Part shown: piece after piece, positions 8,978 to 18,225 of the stretch
Layout: each line of letters begins with the position of its first letter
How positions within the stretch are numbered: position 1 is the stretch's first letter
Assembly (NCBI GenBank): GCA_949487135.1
Contig: CATAJQ010000003.1
Location: forward strand, 1 to 48,182
Reading direction: 5' to 3'
From: Cellvibrionales bacterium UBA7375
GTDB taxonomy: Bacteria > Pseudomonadota > Gammaproteobacteria > Pseudomonadales > Porticoccaceae
DNA: 48,182 nt
Program-made: the position numbers and the translations under genes
Notes under the pieces: generated by a model
What the model was told of the DNA's origin: nothing
The model's database searches: none
What the model saw: only the letters and a program-made list of their open reading frames with translations

Positions 8978-9610
8978 ATGTCGGTTGCTCTGTTTGGCGG
9001 CACCTTTAACCCAATCCATTTTGGACATCTTAATCTAGCCAATAGTTTGGCTGATTATTTACATATTCAGTCTGTGCGCATGATCCCTTGCGCCATACCT
9101 CCTCATCGTGAAGCACCCTCTGTTAGCGCCGAGCAACGTTTGGCTATGCTCAATTTGGCAATTGCCGATAACCCAGCCCTAGTCGCAGATGATCTAGAAT
9201 TAAAAAGGGCGTGCACTAGCTATAGCATTGATACTGTTGAAATTGTAAGACAGGAGATTGGCGCTACAAAACCGCTGTTTTTCTGTATTGGCATGGATGC
9301 TTTAACATCCATAGATAGCTGGCACCGCTGGACCGAATTACTGGACTATTGCCATCTTGTGGTGTGTTTAAGACCCAACTGTCAAATCCCGAGTGAAGGG
9401 GCTTTTGCGACTTGGATCGAGAACTATCTTTGCGACGATTTAACACAGATAAAAAAGCAATCCCATGGATGCATACATCTGTGTAAAATACCCCTCTTAG
9501 ATATTTCATCGACGGCTATTAGAGATAGTATAAAATACGCTAAAAATATCGACCATATGACGCCTGAACCTGTGGTTAACTATATTAAACAACATTCTTT
9601 ATATGAGTAA
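8978..9610 (+). CDS. nadD: Nicotinate-nucleotide adenylyltransferase
   Basis: A 210 aa enzyme that adenylates nicotinate mononucleotide to deamido-NAD. The nucleotidyltransferase motif FGGTFNPIHFGHL is at the very N-terminus, and DISSTAIRDSI near the C-terminus is the second substrate-binding motif. I start it at ATG 8978, one base after the proA stop, because family members have only a few residues before the GGTFNPIH motif. The frame stays open upstream into proA, with an ATG at 8957 as the nearest alternative. Confidence 0.94.
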   Translation: MSVALFGGTFNPIHFGHLNLANSLADYLHIQSVRMIPCAIPPHREAPSVSAEQRLAMLNLAIADNPALVADDLELKRACTSYSIDTVEIVRQEIGATKPLFFCIGMDALTSIDSWHRWTELLDYCHLVVCLRPNCQIPSEGAFATWIENYLCDDLTQIKKQSHGCIHLCKIPLLDISSTAIRDSIKYAKNIDHMTPEPVVNYIKQHSLYE

Positions 9611-9619
9611 TTAATTGCC

Positions 9620-9961
9620 ATGACGCAAGCCTTAAAAGACATTATTATTAACGCCCTCGAAGAGGTTAAAGCCACCGAAATTATGACTATTGATGTGCGT
9701 GATTTGACGGGCATTACCGACACTATGGTGGTTGCCTCTGGTAACTCTAACCGCCAAGTTAAAGCACTGGCCAATAGCGTGGTGGTTGACGCTAAAGAGT
9801 CCGGGCATGAAATGATTGGCATTGAAGGCGATGATAAAGCGGAATGGATCTTAGTCGATTTTGGCGATGTGATTGTTCATATCATGCTACCCGCTACTCG
9901 AGTATTTTATGATATTGAACGCCTGTGGTCGGTTAGGCCTAATGATACTGACGAGACTTAA
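9620..9961 (+). CDS. rsfS: Ribosomal silencing factor RsfS
   Basis: A 113 aa RsfS/Iojap-family protein that binds L14 on the 50S subunit and blocks joining of the 30S subunit when nutrients fall. Conserved stretches include TDTMVVASGNSNRQVKALA, the GIEGDDKAEWILVDFGDVIVHIM block and the terminal FYDIERLWS. It starts 9 nt after nadD and precedes rlmH, the usual gammaproteobacterial order. Confidence 0.96.
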   Translation: MTQALKDIIINALEEVKATEIMTIDVRDLTGITDTMVVASGNSNRQVKALANSVVVDAKESGHEMIGIEGDDKAEWILVDFGDVIVHIMLPATRVFYDIERLWSVRPNDTDET

Positions 9962-10015
9962 GCATTTGCTTTACCAAATTTTGACAAGATAAACACTGAG
10001 GTTGTTGATAGGCCT

Positions 10016-10483
10016 ATGAAGCTCAAATTGCTAGCTGTTGGAACGCGCATGCCGAGCTGGGTAGAAACTGGCTTTGAGGAATACCACAAGCGAATGCCGG
10101 CTGAGCTTAAATTAGATCTTATTGAAATCCCCCTAAGTCCCAAGGGCAAAGGCTCAGCAAATCAATCAAAAGACGCCCAAGGACAAGCTCTGCTAAAGTT
10201 AATCAACAAGCAGGATAGAGTAATTGCACTGGATGTGCTGGGAAAATCTATGTCGACTGAGTCACTGGCAACCCAGCTTTCAAATTGGCAAATGAATGGG
10301 CAGGACGTTTGCTTGCTTATTGGCGGACCCGATGGGCTATCTGCAGACTGCCTTGCCCGAGCTGATATGAAATGGTCCTTATCTGATCTTACCCTGCCCC
10401 ATCCACTGGTTAGGGTTTTATTAATGGAACAGCTGTATCGCGCTTGGACTATTAATAAAAACCATCCCTATCACCGCAGTTAG
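10016..10483 (+). CDS. rlmH: 23S rRNA pseudouridine-1915 N3-methyltransferase
   Basis: A 155 aa SPOUT-class methyltransferase that methylates pseudouridine 1915 in 23S rRNA helix 69, using S-adenosylmethionine. The trefoil-knot SAM site is seen in LLIGGPDGLS, LSDLTLPHPLVR and LLMEQLYRAWTINKNHPYHR, the family's C-terminal signature. Length is identical to E. coli RlmH (155 aa). It lies between rsfS and mrdA, 11 nt before the latter. Confidence 0.97.
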   Translation: MKLKLLAVGTRMPSWVETGFEEYHKRMPAELKLDLIEIPLSPKGKGSANQSKDAQGQALLKLINKQDRVIALDVLGKSMSTESLATQLSNWQMNGQDVCLLIGGPDGLSADCLARADMKWSLSDLTLPHPLVRVLLMEQLYRAWTINKNHPYHRS

Positions 10484-10494
10484 GCTAACTGGCT

Positions 10495-12399
10495 ATGTTG
10501 CGAGATAACGCTATATCCGACCCGCGCCAAGAGCAGCGAGTATTCTCTATGCGGGTGATGTTATCGCTATGTATTGTGCTGGGGTTAACGTCAATTGTCT
10601 TGTTTCGTTATTTTGATCTGCAAATTAATCGCCACCTTGACTATGTAACTAACTCTAATAAAAATCGCATTCATATTCGATCAGTAGCGCCTACGCGGGG
10701 ACTTATTTTTGATCGGCATGGCCAACTACTGGCAGACAACCGGCCGGCATTTACGCTCAATATTATTCCTGAAAGTGCTAAGGATACTGATCAGTTAATT
10801 GCTCGATTAGATACACTGCTGTCCATTTCTGAAAAGGATATTGCACGCTTTAAGAGGCGCGAAAAACGCAGTAAAGGCTTTGCTCCGGTTCCATTGAAAT
10901 ACAATCTGACCGAACAGGAGCGAGCTATTCTTGCTGTGAACAGCCATTTACTGAAGGGCACAGAAGTCAGTGCGCAGTTAATGCGATTTTACCCGCAACG
11001 TGAGCTTCTAACACATACCCTTGGCTATGTCGGTCGAATCAATGATCGTGAAATTAAAAATATCGACCCTGAAAGTTATCGCGGTACCGACTTTATCGGC
11101 AAAATTGGTCTTGAAAAATATTATGAGGAAACCTTGCTTGGCAAGGTGGGTACCGAACAGGTAGAAACCGACGCTCGAGGCCGAGTTATGCGCGTTCTGG
11201 GCAAAAGAGATCCTGTTTCTGGTAGTAACTTGACCGTTCATATCGATAGTCAATTACAGCGGGTTGCCCTAGATGCTTTAAAAGACGAACGTGGCGCGCT
11301 GGTCGCTATTGATGTAAAAACTGGCGGCATTCTTAGCATGGTGAGCACCCCCAGCTATGACCCTAATCTTTTTACCTCAGGTATAAGTCAGAAACAATAT
11401 GATGGCTTACTTAACTCACCTGATCGCCCATTATTTAATCGTGCCCTTCGCGGCCAATATCCGCCGGGCTCTACGGTCAAACCTCTATTTGGTCTAATTG
11501 GCTTACAGCATAAAGTTTATGATATGGATTATTCCATTTATGATCCGGGCTACTTTTTTATGGAGGGTATCAAGCGTCCGTGGCGTGATCACAATGCCGA
11601 CCAAGGTGGTCATGGTTATGGTGTTGACCTAGCGGAGGCGATCATTGAATCCTGTGATGTATTTTTTTACACCACTGGCGTTAAGACCGGCATCGATTTA
11701 CTGTCTAAAGAAAGCGCTCTATTTGGTCTCGGCGATGTAACTGGAATTGATTTGCCGGGGGAAAAACGCGGCATTATGCCCACCAGAGCATGGAAAAAAG
11801 ATAATCGCCGACAGGATTGGTTTAATGGTGACACCATCAATATGAGTATTGGCCAAGGGTTTATGCTGACAACTCCGTTACAGTTAGCAGTGATGTCTGC
11901 ACGTATTGCTTCACGTGGTAAAACCGTTATTCCCAAGTTGTTAAAGTCGATTGATGGCGAAGATATTGCTCCAGAGTTTGCACCTGACCCAATTCAATAT
12001 GACGATAAATACTGGGACTATATTCATCAGGCAATGGTGGATGTGGTGCATTCAGAAAAGGGCACTGCCCGCGGTATTAGCCAAGGTATTAGCTACAAGT
12101 TAGCGGGAAAAACCGGTACCGCTCAGGTTATTAGCATCCATGAAAAAGACAAATATGATTCCTCTAAAATTGATAAGAGTAAATGGGATCATGCCCTTTT
12201 TGTTGCCTTTGCACCGGCCGATAACCCGCAAATAGCCTTGGGCTTAATCGTTGAGAATGGCGAGCATGGCAGTCGAACAGCGGCACCGATTGCACGCAAA
12301 GTTATCGATACCTATTTAGCCAGCTATACGCCAAGCAGGATGCATAACGATGCTTCGAGACTAGCCAAATACTCAACCGCTCCAACTGAGGATAACTAG
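10495..12399 (+). CDS. mrdA: Penicillin-binding protein 2, elongasome transpeptidase
   Basis: A 634 aa class B PBP that crosslinks peptidoglycan during side-wall growth with its partner RodA. One transmembrane anchor (about residues 20-40) precedes a pedestal domain and the transpeptidase domain. Active-site motifs are S326-T-V-K329 in PPGSTVKPLFG, S386-C-D in IESCDVFFYTTG and K539-T-G in LAGKTGTAQV. Length matches E. coli PBP2 (633 aa). It is 11 nt after rlmH and 3 nt before mrdB, so the pair is translationally linked. Confidence 0.97.
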   Translation: MLRDNAISDPRQEQRVFSMRVMLSLCIVLGLTSIVLFRYFDLQINRHLDYVTNSNKNRIHIRSVAPTRGLIFDRHGQLLADNRPAFTLNIIPESAKDTDQLIARLDTLLSISEKDIARFKRREKRSKGFAPVPLKYNLTEQERAILAVNSHLLKGTEVSAQLMRFYPQRELLTHTLGYVGRINDREIKNIDPESYRGTDFIGKIGLEKYYEETLLGKVGTEQVETDARGRVMRVLGKRDPVSGSNLTVHIDSQLQRVALDALKDERGALVAIDVKTGGILSMVSTPSYDPNLFTSGISQKQYDGLLNSPDRPLFNRALRGQYPPGSTVKPLFGLIGLQHKVYDMDYSIYDPGYFFMEGIKRPWRDHNADQGGHGYGVDLAEAIIESCDVFFYTTGVKTGIDLLSKESALFGLGDVTGIDLPGEKRGIMPTRAWKKDNRRQDWFNGDTINMSIGQGFMLTTPLQLAVMSARIASRGKTVIPKLLKSIDGEDIAPEFAPDPIQYDDKYWDYIHQAMVDVVHSEKGTARGISQGISYKLAGKTGTAQVISIHEKDKYDSSKIDKSKWDHALFVAFAPADNPQIALGLIVENGEHGSRTAAPIARKVIDTYLASYTPSRMHNDASRLAKYSTAPTEDN

Positions 12400-12402
12400 T
12401 CA

Positions 12403-13539
12403 ATGTATAAATATGATTTTGTTAGACAATTGGACACCAAGGGTGGCGATAGACGGCAAAATGTTTTGCATATCGATTTCACTCTGCTGATTATTCTGTT
12501 GGTGCTGTGCATGACTGGGCTATTTGTTCTATACAGCGCCAGCGAGCAAAGCTTGTATTATGTAAAGCGTCAGGCCACTTTTATGCTTACTGGCTTCGCC
12601 GGCATGCTGATTGTGGCGCAGTTCCCTGTGCGTTTTTGGGAGCGCTGGGCGGCGCTTTTTTATGCCTCGGCATTGATTGCTTTGGCGGCTGTTTTATTTT
12701 TTGGCGTTGAAGCTAAGGGGGCTACACGGTGGCTCAATCTTGGCTTTGCCCGATTCCAACCCTCAGAAATAGCCAAAATTGCCGTTCCGATGATGGTGTC
12801 GGCTTATCTTAGCCGGCGTGTTATTCCACCTAAATTAAAACATGTGGCAGGGGCTCTGCTGATTGTAGCAATACCGGCCTTTTTAATTATTCGACAGCCC
12901 GATTTAGGGACTTCTATTTTGGTCTTTACCTCTGGTTTTTTTGTTTTATTTCTCGCGGGTTTGCGAAAGCGCTATTTGGCTGGAGCCTTTTTTGGCGTTT
13001 TAGCCGCAGCACCTCTGCTATGGCTTTATGTAATGAGGGACTACCAAAAACAACGTGTACTGACATTGCTCTCACCGGAGGATGACAAATTTGGTGCTGG
13101 CTGGAATATTATTCAATCCACCACTGCCATCGGCTCTGGTGGATTTTCAGGAAAGGGTTGGACTGAGGGCACCCAATCTCAGCTAAACTTTCTACCCGAG
13201 AGTCATACCGATTTTATTATTGCGGTATTGGCGGAAGAATTTGGTCTTCTAGGCGTTATTGGGCTCTGTACTATCTATCTTTTACTGGTAGGATACTGCA
13301 TGATTATTGCTATAAACGCACAGTCTCAATTTGCGCGCTTAATGGCAGGAAGTATCAGTCTTACTTTCTTTATTTATATGTTTGTAAATATGTCTATGGT
13401 ATCGGGCCTACTGCCGGTAGTTGGCGTACCCCTTCCCCTAGTAAGCTATGGTGGCTCAGCAATTGTGACTCTGTTTTTTGGATTTGGTATCCTTATGGCT
13501 ATCAGTTCAGAACCTAAACGAATCGGATCTTGGCGTTAA
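12403..13539 (+). CDS. mrdB: RodA, SEDS peptidoglycan glycosyltransferase
   Basis: A 378 aa polytopic SEDS protein that polymerises lipid II into glycan strands for the elongasome. About ten transmembrane helices are visible, starting at residue 27. Conserved family blocks include GATRWLNLGFARFQPSEIAKI, the loop SPEDDKFGAGWNIIQS, FLPESHTDFIIAVLAEEFG and GLLPVVGVPLPLVSYGGSA. It directly follows mrdA and abuts mltB with no gap (stop at 13539, ATG at 13540). Confidence 0.96.
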   Translation: MYKYDFVRQLDTKGGDRRQNVLHIDFTLLIILLVLCMTGLFVLYSASEQSLYYVKRQATFMLTGFAGMLIVAQFPVRFWERWAALFYASALIALAAVLFFGVEAKGATRWLNLGFARFQPSEIAKIAVPMMVSAYLSRRVIPPKLKHVAGALLIVAIPAFLIIRQPDLGTSILVFTSGFFVLFLAGLRKRYLAGAFFGVLAAAPLLWLYVMRDYQKQRVLTLLSPEDDKFGAGWNIIQSTTAIGSGGFSGKGWTEGTQSQLNFLPESHTDFIIAVLAEEFGLLGVIGLCTIYLLLVGYCMIIAINAQSQFARLMAGSISLTFFIYMFVNMSMVSGLLPVVGVPLPLVSYGGSAIVTLFFGFGILMAISSEPKRIGSWR

Positions 13540-14562
13540 ATGAAAACTCTTAAATGTATTTTGTTCTCGATATGCTTATCAGCGGTAACCCCCAGCTTGG
13601 CGGACTATTCTGAAAAACCGCAGGTGGCTGATTTTGTTAATCTAATGGTTAGCCAACATCAATTTGAACGCGAGCAAGTCCTAGAATGGCTATCTGCAGC
13701 TGAACACCAAACATCAATTGTTAAAGCCATGAGCCGTCCCGCAGAAAAAGTTAAGCCCTGGCATGAGTATCGCAAAATATTTATATCAGATCTTCGTATT
13801 AAGCGAGGGGTTGATTTTTGGCAACAACATGAGGCCACACTCGAACGCGCCTATAAAGACTATGGTGTTGATCCCGCCATTATTGTTAGTATTTTGGGCG
13901 TAGAAACAAACTATGGCCGCAACACCGGCAGTTTCCGCGTGATTGATGCGCTGAGCACCCTTGCTTTTGATTATTATCATTCGATTGAAAAGCGTGAATC
14001 GCGCAAGAAATTTTTTACCATTCAGCTAGAAAATCTATTTTTGCTCGCTCGTGAGCAGAATAAAGACCCACTTAGCCTCAAAGGATCCTATGCTGGCGCT
14101 ATGGGTTGGGGACAATTTATGCCAGATAGCTATCGTGATTATGCGGTTGATTTTGACGGCGATAATCTTGTTGATATCTGGAACAATCCAACCGATGCCA
14201 TTGGCAGTGTTGCTAATTTTTTGTATAAAAAGGGTAAATGGAAAAAAGATCAGCCAGTGGCTACTAGAGCTCATATTAAGGAAAGCGTTAATATCGACGG
14301 TTTAAACAAAATGCGTCGACCTAAAAAAACTATTGCTGATATGGAAAAACAAGGGTTTATACCTGCCCAAAACTATGCCAAAGACAGCCTGGCCTTTCCG
14401 ATGATGTTAAGTGGGAAATATGGCGATGAGTATTGGCTTGGTTTGTATAATTTTTACGCAATTGGTCGCTACAACCCCAGAATTAAATATGCCATGGCAG
14501 TTTATCAGTTAGGTTTAGAGATTCGCGAACAGCGCTGTGAAATTGTTAAAAATTGCGACTGA
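13540..14562 (+). CDS. mltB: Membrane-bound-type lytic murein transglycosylase B
   Basis: A 340 aa lytic transglycosylase that cleaves MurNAc-GlcNAc bonds in peptidoglycan with formation of the 1,6-anhydro product. Catalytic Glu is E122 in ILGVETNYGRNTGSF; the GAMGWGQFMPDSYRDYAVDFDGD block is the SLT/MltB signature. The N-terminus is a signal peptide ending near PSLA, with no proper lipobox (FSIC has Ile at -1), so unlike E. coli MltB this copy is probably a soluble periplasmic enzyme. It abuts mrdB, supplying remodelling next to the elongasome synthase. Confidence 0.94.
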   Translation: MKTLKCILFSICLSAVTPSLADYSEKPQVADFVNLMVSQHQFEREQVLEWLSAAEHQTSIVKAMSRPAEKVKPWHEYRKIFISDLRIKRGVDFWQQHEATLERAYKDYGVDPAIIVSILGVETNYGRNTGSFRVIDALSTLAFDYYHSIEKRESRKKFFTIQLENLFLLAREQNKDPLSLKGSYAGAMGWGQFMPDSYRDYAVDFDGDNLVDIWNNPTDAIGSVANFLYKKGKWKKDQPVATRAHIKESVNIDGLNKMRRPKKTIADMEKQGFIPAQNYAKDSLAFPMMLSGKYGDEYWLGLYNFYAIGRYNPRIKYAMAVYQLGLEIREQRCEIVKNCD

Positions 14563-14623
14563 TCTTTGAGACCCACTAATTAGGGAACTACTTGGGTTAT
14601 TAGCCACTCTAAATCTTCAATTG

Positions 14624-14651
14624 GCTATTTGTTTGGTTGTAATCAAATAGC
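14624..14651. terminator. Hairpin after mltB, weak terminator candidate
   Basis: GCTATTTG at 14624-14631 pairs exactly with CAAATAGC at 14644-14651 around a 12 nt loop. The following bases are tcatttta, only partly U-rich, so termination of the mrdA-mrdB-mltB transcript here is possible but not certain. Confidence 0.4.
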
Positions 14652-14713
14652 TCATTTTATGTATTCTGATACCTGTATATGCATATTCCTTATGGGAACA
14701 TGATGCCGACTGG

Positions 14714-14722
14714 TGTTAGAAT
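14714..14722 (+). promoter_or_regulatory. Extended -10 promoter of dacA
   Basis: TGTTAGAAT is an extended -10 (TGn plus TAGAAT, 5 of 6) 39 bp upstream of the dacA ATG. The -35 region (ggaaca, 16 bp upstream of the hexamer) is weak, as is usual for extended -10 promoters. It would start the dacA-ybeD-lipB-lipA unit separately from mltB. Confidence 0.45.
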
Positions 14723-14761
14723 ATGCTCCTTTAAAGATTGGTTGGCTCGGTGTCCCTAAAT

Positions 14762-15937
14762 ATGTTGAAAAAAAGCTTTCTCTACTCGTTTTTAATTATC
14801 CTTTTCTCTGGTCTTGCTCATCATGCCGCAGCAAAACAATTCCTGCCTGACGCACCTAAGATAAATGCTAAGGCTTGGATTCTTATCGATGCAGACACTG
14901 GCTATGTTATTGCAGAAAACAATGCCGATGAAACATTGCCGCCGGCAAGTCTGGCTAAAATGATGACCACCTATATCACCTCAAAAGAGATTGAGGAAAA
15001 TCGCCTTAAAGAGGATGATTTGGTACTTATTAGCGATAACGCATGGGAGTTGGGCGGCGCTAAAACCGATGGTTCAACCATGTTTTTAAGCCCTAGATCT
15101 AAGGTGCCCGTGATTGACCTTATGCGCGGTGTCATCATTCAATCTGGCAACGACGCAGCAATTGCCCTTGCTGAACATATCAATGGCGGTGAAACAGCCT
15201 TTGCCGACAATATGAACTTTCAAGCCGAACTTTTGGGCATGACCAATACCTATTATGCCAACTCAACTGGGCTTCCTGCCGAGGGCATGGTAACAACAGC
15301 CAGAGATTTAACCCAGCTTGCCAAAGCAATAATCAATGAGCACCCACAGTATTACAGCATTTACTCTGAAAAGTATTTTAGTCATAACAATATTAATCAA
15401 CCCAACCGCAATCGCCTGCTATGGCGCGATAGTAGTATTGATGGACTCAAAACTGGGCACACCGAGGAAGCCGGCTACTGCTTAGTCGCCTCATCTAAAC
15501 GCCGTGGCATGAGACTTATCTCGGCGGTCCTTGGCGCTAAGAGTGATGAATCTAGAGCGAGAGAATCACAAAAATTATTCTCCTATGGATTCCGACATTT
15601 TGAAACTAAACAAATCTACACTGTGGGTGAGATTATTAAAGAGAACGCCGCTTTGTGGTATGGCGCAGAAGACTTCTTAAATCTGACGATTGCCGATGAT
15701 GTTACGTTGACTTATCCCCGTGGAGAAAAGAAAAACTTAGCCGCTGAAATTACTGTGGATAACGAAATTAAGGCCCCTATTACAGCGGGTCAAGTTCTTG
15801 GAAGTTTAGAGGTTACTCTAGATGGAAAATCATTGATTAGCGTACCTCTGATTGCAGAAAAAGATATTGCTGAAGCAGGGTTTTTATCCAGAATCTTTGA
15901 TTGGATTTTGTTGTTTTTCACCCAATTGATCTCTTGA
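14762..15937 (+). CDS. dacA: D-alanyl-D-alanine carboxypeptidase (PBP5/6 type)
   Basis: A 391 aa low-molecular-mass PBP that trims the terminal D-Ala from peptidoglycan stem peptides in the periplasm. A signal peptide (about 24 residues, ending HHAAA) leads the S11 peptidase domain with S63-L-A-K66, S128-G-N130 and K230-T-G232. A PBP5 C-terminal beta domain and a final amphipathic, hydrophobic helix (FLSRIFDWILLFFTQLIS) would tether it to the inner membrane. I chose ATG 14762, which gives the cleanest signal peptide; GTG 14750 and TTG 14738 are in frame upstream. ybeD follows closely. Confidence 0.94.
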   Translation: MLKKSFLYSFLIILFSGLAHHAAAKQFLPDAPKINAKAWILIDADTGYVIAENNADETLPPASLAKMMTTYITSKEIEENRLKEDDLVLISDNAWELGGAKTDGSTMFLSPRSKVPVIDLMRGVIIQSGNDAAIALAEHINGGETAFADNMNFQAELLGMTNTYYANSTGLPAEGMVTTARDLTQLAKAIINEHPQYYSIYSEKYFSHNNINQPNRNRLLWRDSSIDGLKTGHTEEAGYCLVASSKRRGMRLISAVLGAKSDESRARESQKLFSYGFRHFETKQIYTVGEIIKENAALWYGAEDFLNLTIADDVTLTYPRGEKKNLAAEITVDNEIKAPITAGQVLGSLEVTLDGKSLISVPLIAEKDIAEAGFLSRIFDWILLFFTQLIS

Positions 15938-15941
15938 GTTA

Positions 15942-16217
15942 GTGACTGTGTCTGACGAAAAAAAACCGGAAATAGAATTTCCCTGCAAGTACCCAATCAA
16001 GGTACTAGGTGAGGCTCACACTGACTTAAATCAGCATGTTATTGATGTAATGAATAGGCATGCGCCAACCATAACTGAGTCTGATTTAAGTGCAAAAAAT
16101 AGCAGTAAGGGCAAGTGGCAGTCGATCACTGTGACTATTATTGCTACAGGGAAACCTCAGCTAGACGCCATTTTCGCTGACCTAAAAACTAGCGCCAGAG
16201 TCAAAATGGTGCTCTAA
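15942..16217 (+). CDS. ybeD: YbeD family protein (DUF493)
   Basis: A 91 aa member of the YbeD/DUF493 family, a small ferredoxin-like alpha/beta fold whose function is not established; an allosteric or lipoate-related role has been proposed from structure and its constant place between dacA and lipB. The C-terminal part SITVTIIATGKPQLDAIFADL resembles the family core. The start is a GTG at 15942, with a second GTG two codons later, so the exact start is uncertain by two residues. Confidence 0.88.
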   Translation: MTVSDEKKPEIEFPCKYPIKVLGEAHTDLNQHVIDVMNRHAPTITESDLSAKNSSKGKWQSITVTIIATGKPQLDAIFADLKTSARVKMVL

Positions 16218-16219
16218 GA

Positions 16220-16888
16220 ATGTCGTCAGGACAGCAAAAACAATCTCTAACCATTCGTCATTTAGGTGTGCAAGACTATTCTGATACCTACGATGCAATG
16301 AAAGCTTTTGTCGAGCGACGCAATAAAGATAGTTGCGATGAGATCTGGTTCCTCGAACACAATCCAGTCTTCACTCAAGGGCAGGCGGGAAAAGCTGACC
16401 ATGTTCTGAGCCCGGGCGATATTCCTGTTATTAAAACGGATCGCGGCGGCCAGGTAACCTATCATGGTCCCGGACAAATTACTGCTTACCTAATGGTTGA
16501 TTTAAAACGCTTAAATATTGGCGTTCGCGACTTGGTCACACTGATGGAACAGGCTCTAGTAGACTGTCTTAAACACTGGGATATTGCGGCTAGCCCACGA
16601 CCTGATGCACCAGGGGTTTATACCTCTGAGGGGCATAAAATTGCCTCTCTGGGTCTTCGCATTAGAAAAGGCAGTAGCTATCACGGCTTAAATTTTAATA
16701 TTGATATGGATATGACGCCGTGGAATCGGATTAATCCCTGCGGTCTTGGGGTACAAATGACCCAATTGGCAGATCTAGTTAAGCCATCTCCCAGTAAACA
16801 ACAGGTAATTGATAAATTAGCTGAACTGCTACAGCTGGCTCTGGGTTATAATACTCATCAGTTGGGCAGCCAATCCATATTGGCTTAG
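16220..16888 (+). CDS. lipB: Octanoyltransferase
   Basis: A 222 aa cytosolic enzyme that moves octanoate from acyl-ACP to lipoyl domains of the 2-oxoacid dehydrogenases and GcvH. The family signature [21 protein letters not shown] is intact. The catalytic Lys lies in [11 protein letters not shown] and the acyl-carrying Cys in [13 protein letters not shown]. It begins 2 nt after ybeD and precedes lipA by 20 nt, which performs the next step. Confidence 0.96.
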   Translation: MSSGQQKQSLTIRHLGVQDYSDTYDAMKAFVERRNKDSCDEIWFLEHNPVFTQGQAGKADHVLSPGDIPVIKTDRGGQVTYHGPGQITAYLMVDLKRLNIGVRDLVTLMEQALVDCLKHWDIAASPRPDAPGVYTSEGHKIASLGLRIRKGSSYHGLNFNIDMDMTPWNRINPCGLGVQMTQLADLVKPSPSKQQVIDKLAELLQLALGYNTHQLGSQSILA

Positions 16889-16908
16889 CATTAATCCAAG
16901 GAATTTCA

Positions 16909-17889
16909 ATGACATCAAATCTGGTAGATCCACCGAAGAGAACCAAACGACTTCAGCAAGGCGAAAAACTTCGCAGCGCTGACAAGGTGGAGCGTATTCC
17001 TGTCAAAGTGATTCCCACGACAGAGTACCAAAGCAAGCCAGAATGGATGAGAATTCGCCTGAATGCCTCGCCCAGAGTTAACCAAATAAAAAGTATTCTG
17101 CGCGAGCATAAAATGGCTACTGTATGCGAAGAGGCGGCCTGCCCTAACTTGCATGAGTGCTTTAGCCACGGTACCGCCACCTTTATGATTATGGGTGAAA
17201 TCTGTACCCGACGCTGCCCATTTTGCGATGTAGGACACGGCAAGCCCAATCCATTAGATCCCGAAGAGCCGTTAAATTTAGCCAAGGCAATCAGTGAAAT
17301 GGGTCTTAGTTATGTGGTAATTACCTCAGTAGATCGCGACGATTTACGCGATGGTGGTGCTCAGCATTTTGCCGACTGTATTCGTGAATCTAGAATCTTA
17401 TCACCAGCGTTAAAGGTCGAGGTTCTGGTGCCAGATTTTCGCGGCCGCATGGAACCGGCACTGGAAATTCTAACAGCTACACCTCCGGATGTGTTTAACC
17501 ATAATATGGAAACTATCCCGCGCCTTTATCGAGAAGCTCGCCCCGGCGCTAATTACCAGTGGTCACTTAAACTACTTAAAGACTATAAAGCACTGAATCC
17601 AACGGTTCCTACTAAGTCTGGCCTAATGGTTGGCCTGGGGGAAACTAAGGATGAGCTACTGCGAACACTAGATGATTTACGTGAACACGATGTTGATATG
17701 CTAACAGTTGGACAGTATCTTCAGCCATCTACTAATCACCTACGGGTTGAACGCTTTGTACACCCTGATGAGTTTGAAGAATATACGGAGTATGCCGAGA
17801 GCATTGGATTTACTCAGGCGGCCTGTGGGCCATTGGTGCGCTCAAGCTATCATGCCGACAAACAGGCGCGAGGTGAAGATATTACCTAG
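16909..17889 (+). CDS. lipA: Lipoyl synthase
   Basis: A 326 aa radical-SAM enzyme that inserts two sulfur atoms into protein-bound octanoate. Both 4Fe-4S clusters are visible: the auxiliary one with [12 protein letters not shown] and the radical-SAM [10 protein letters not shown], and the C-terminal RSSYHADKQ supplies the Ser ligand of the auxiliary cluster. Length matches E. coli LipA (321 aa). In E. coli this enzyme takes electrons from flavodoxin; a flavodoxin gene lies at 35577 in this window. It is the last gene of the dacA-lipA run and converges on the minus-strand gene ending at 17899. Confidence 0.97.
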   Translation: MTSNLVDPPKRTKRLQQGEKLRSADKVERIPVKVIPTTEYQSKPEWMRIRLNASPRVNQIKSILREHKMATVCEEAACPNLHECFSHGTATFMIMGEICTRRCPFCDVGHGKPNPLDPEEPLNLAKAISEMGLSYVVITSVDRDDLRDGGAQHFADCIRESRILSPALKVEVLVPDFRGRMEPALEILTATPPDVFNHNMETIPRLYREARPGANYQWSLKLLKDYKALNPTVPTKSGLMVGLGETKDELLRTLDDLREHDVDMLTVGQYLQPSTNHLRVERFVHPDEFEEYTEYAESIGFTQAACGPLVRSSYHADKQARGEDIT

Positions 17890-17898
17890 GGTAAAATC

Positions 17899-18222
17899 CT
17901 ACTCATCGACCCAGACCTCTCTTAGGGGCTCACCAAAGTCATCGTATATCACTTTTTTCCTAGGTCTTTTTGAAGCCTTTGCAGGCTTTTTGGCTGGGCT
18001 TTTACGCTTTCTTTCATCAATCTTCGCCACCACATCATTGACATAGGTGCGACTTTTTAAGGGTGAAGGACTAACAAAGACTGATTTCGCTCTTGGCTGA
18101 TCCGCAGGCTCACCGGTTTCGCCCTGTTGGCATTTCTTAATTTCACCGCCCTTACCTAGGAACTCTTCGGTTTTTTTGCGAAGTTCTCGGCGCAGTGAAT
18201 TTTTAGAAATACCATGACTCAT
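17899..18222 (-). CDS. Small basic protein of unknown function after the RND operon
   Basis: A 107 aa soluble protein. The N-terminal 35 residues look helical (LRRELRKKTEEFLGKGGEIKK), the middle is Pro/Ser-rich and low in order, and the C-terminal third carries a dense run of Lys, Arg, Ala and Pro (about residues 70-88) followed by an acidic end, IYDDFGEPLREVWVDE. Such tails suit nucleic-acid or ribosome contacts, but I recognise no domain. Its ATG is 3 nt after the stop of the RND permease, so it shares that transcript. It converges on lipA with a 9 nt gap. Confidence 0.68.
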   Translation of the reverse strand: MSHGISKNSLRRELRKKTEEFLGKGGEIKKCQQGETGEPADQPRAKSVFVSPSPLKSRTYVNDVVAKIDERKRKSPAKKPAKASKRPRKKVIYDDFGEPLREVWVDE

Positions 18223-18225
18223 AAT

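Noticed and set aside
17708-18046. 112-codon plus-strand open frame spanning the lipA end and the opposite gene
   Set aside because: It overlaps two better-supported genes on both strands; the hydrophobic tail is a reverse image of a Lys-rich tract.
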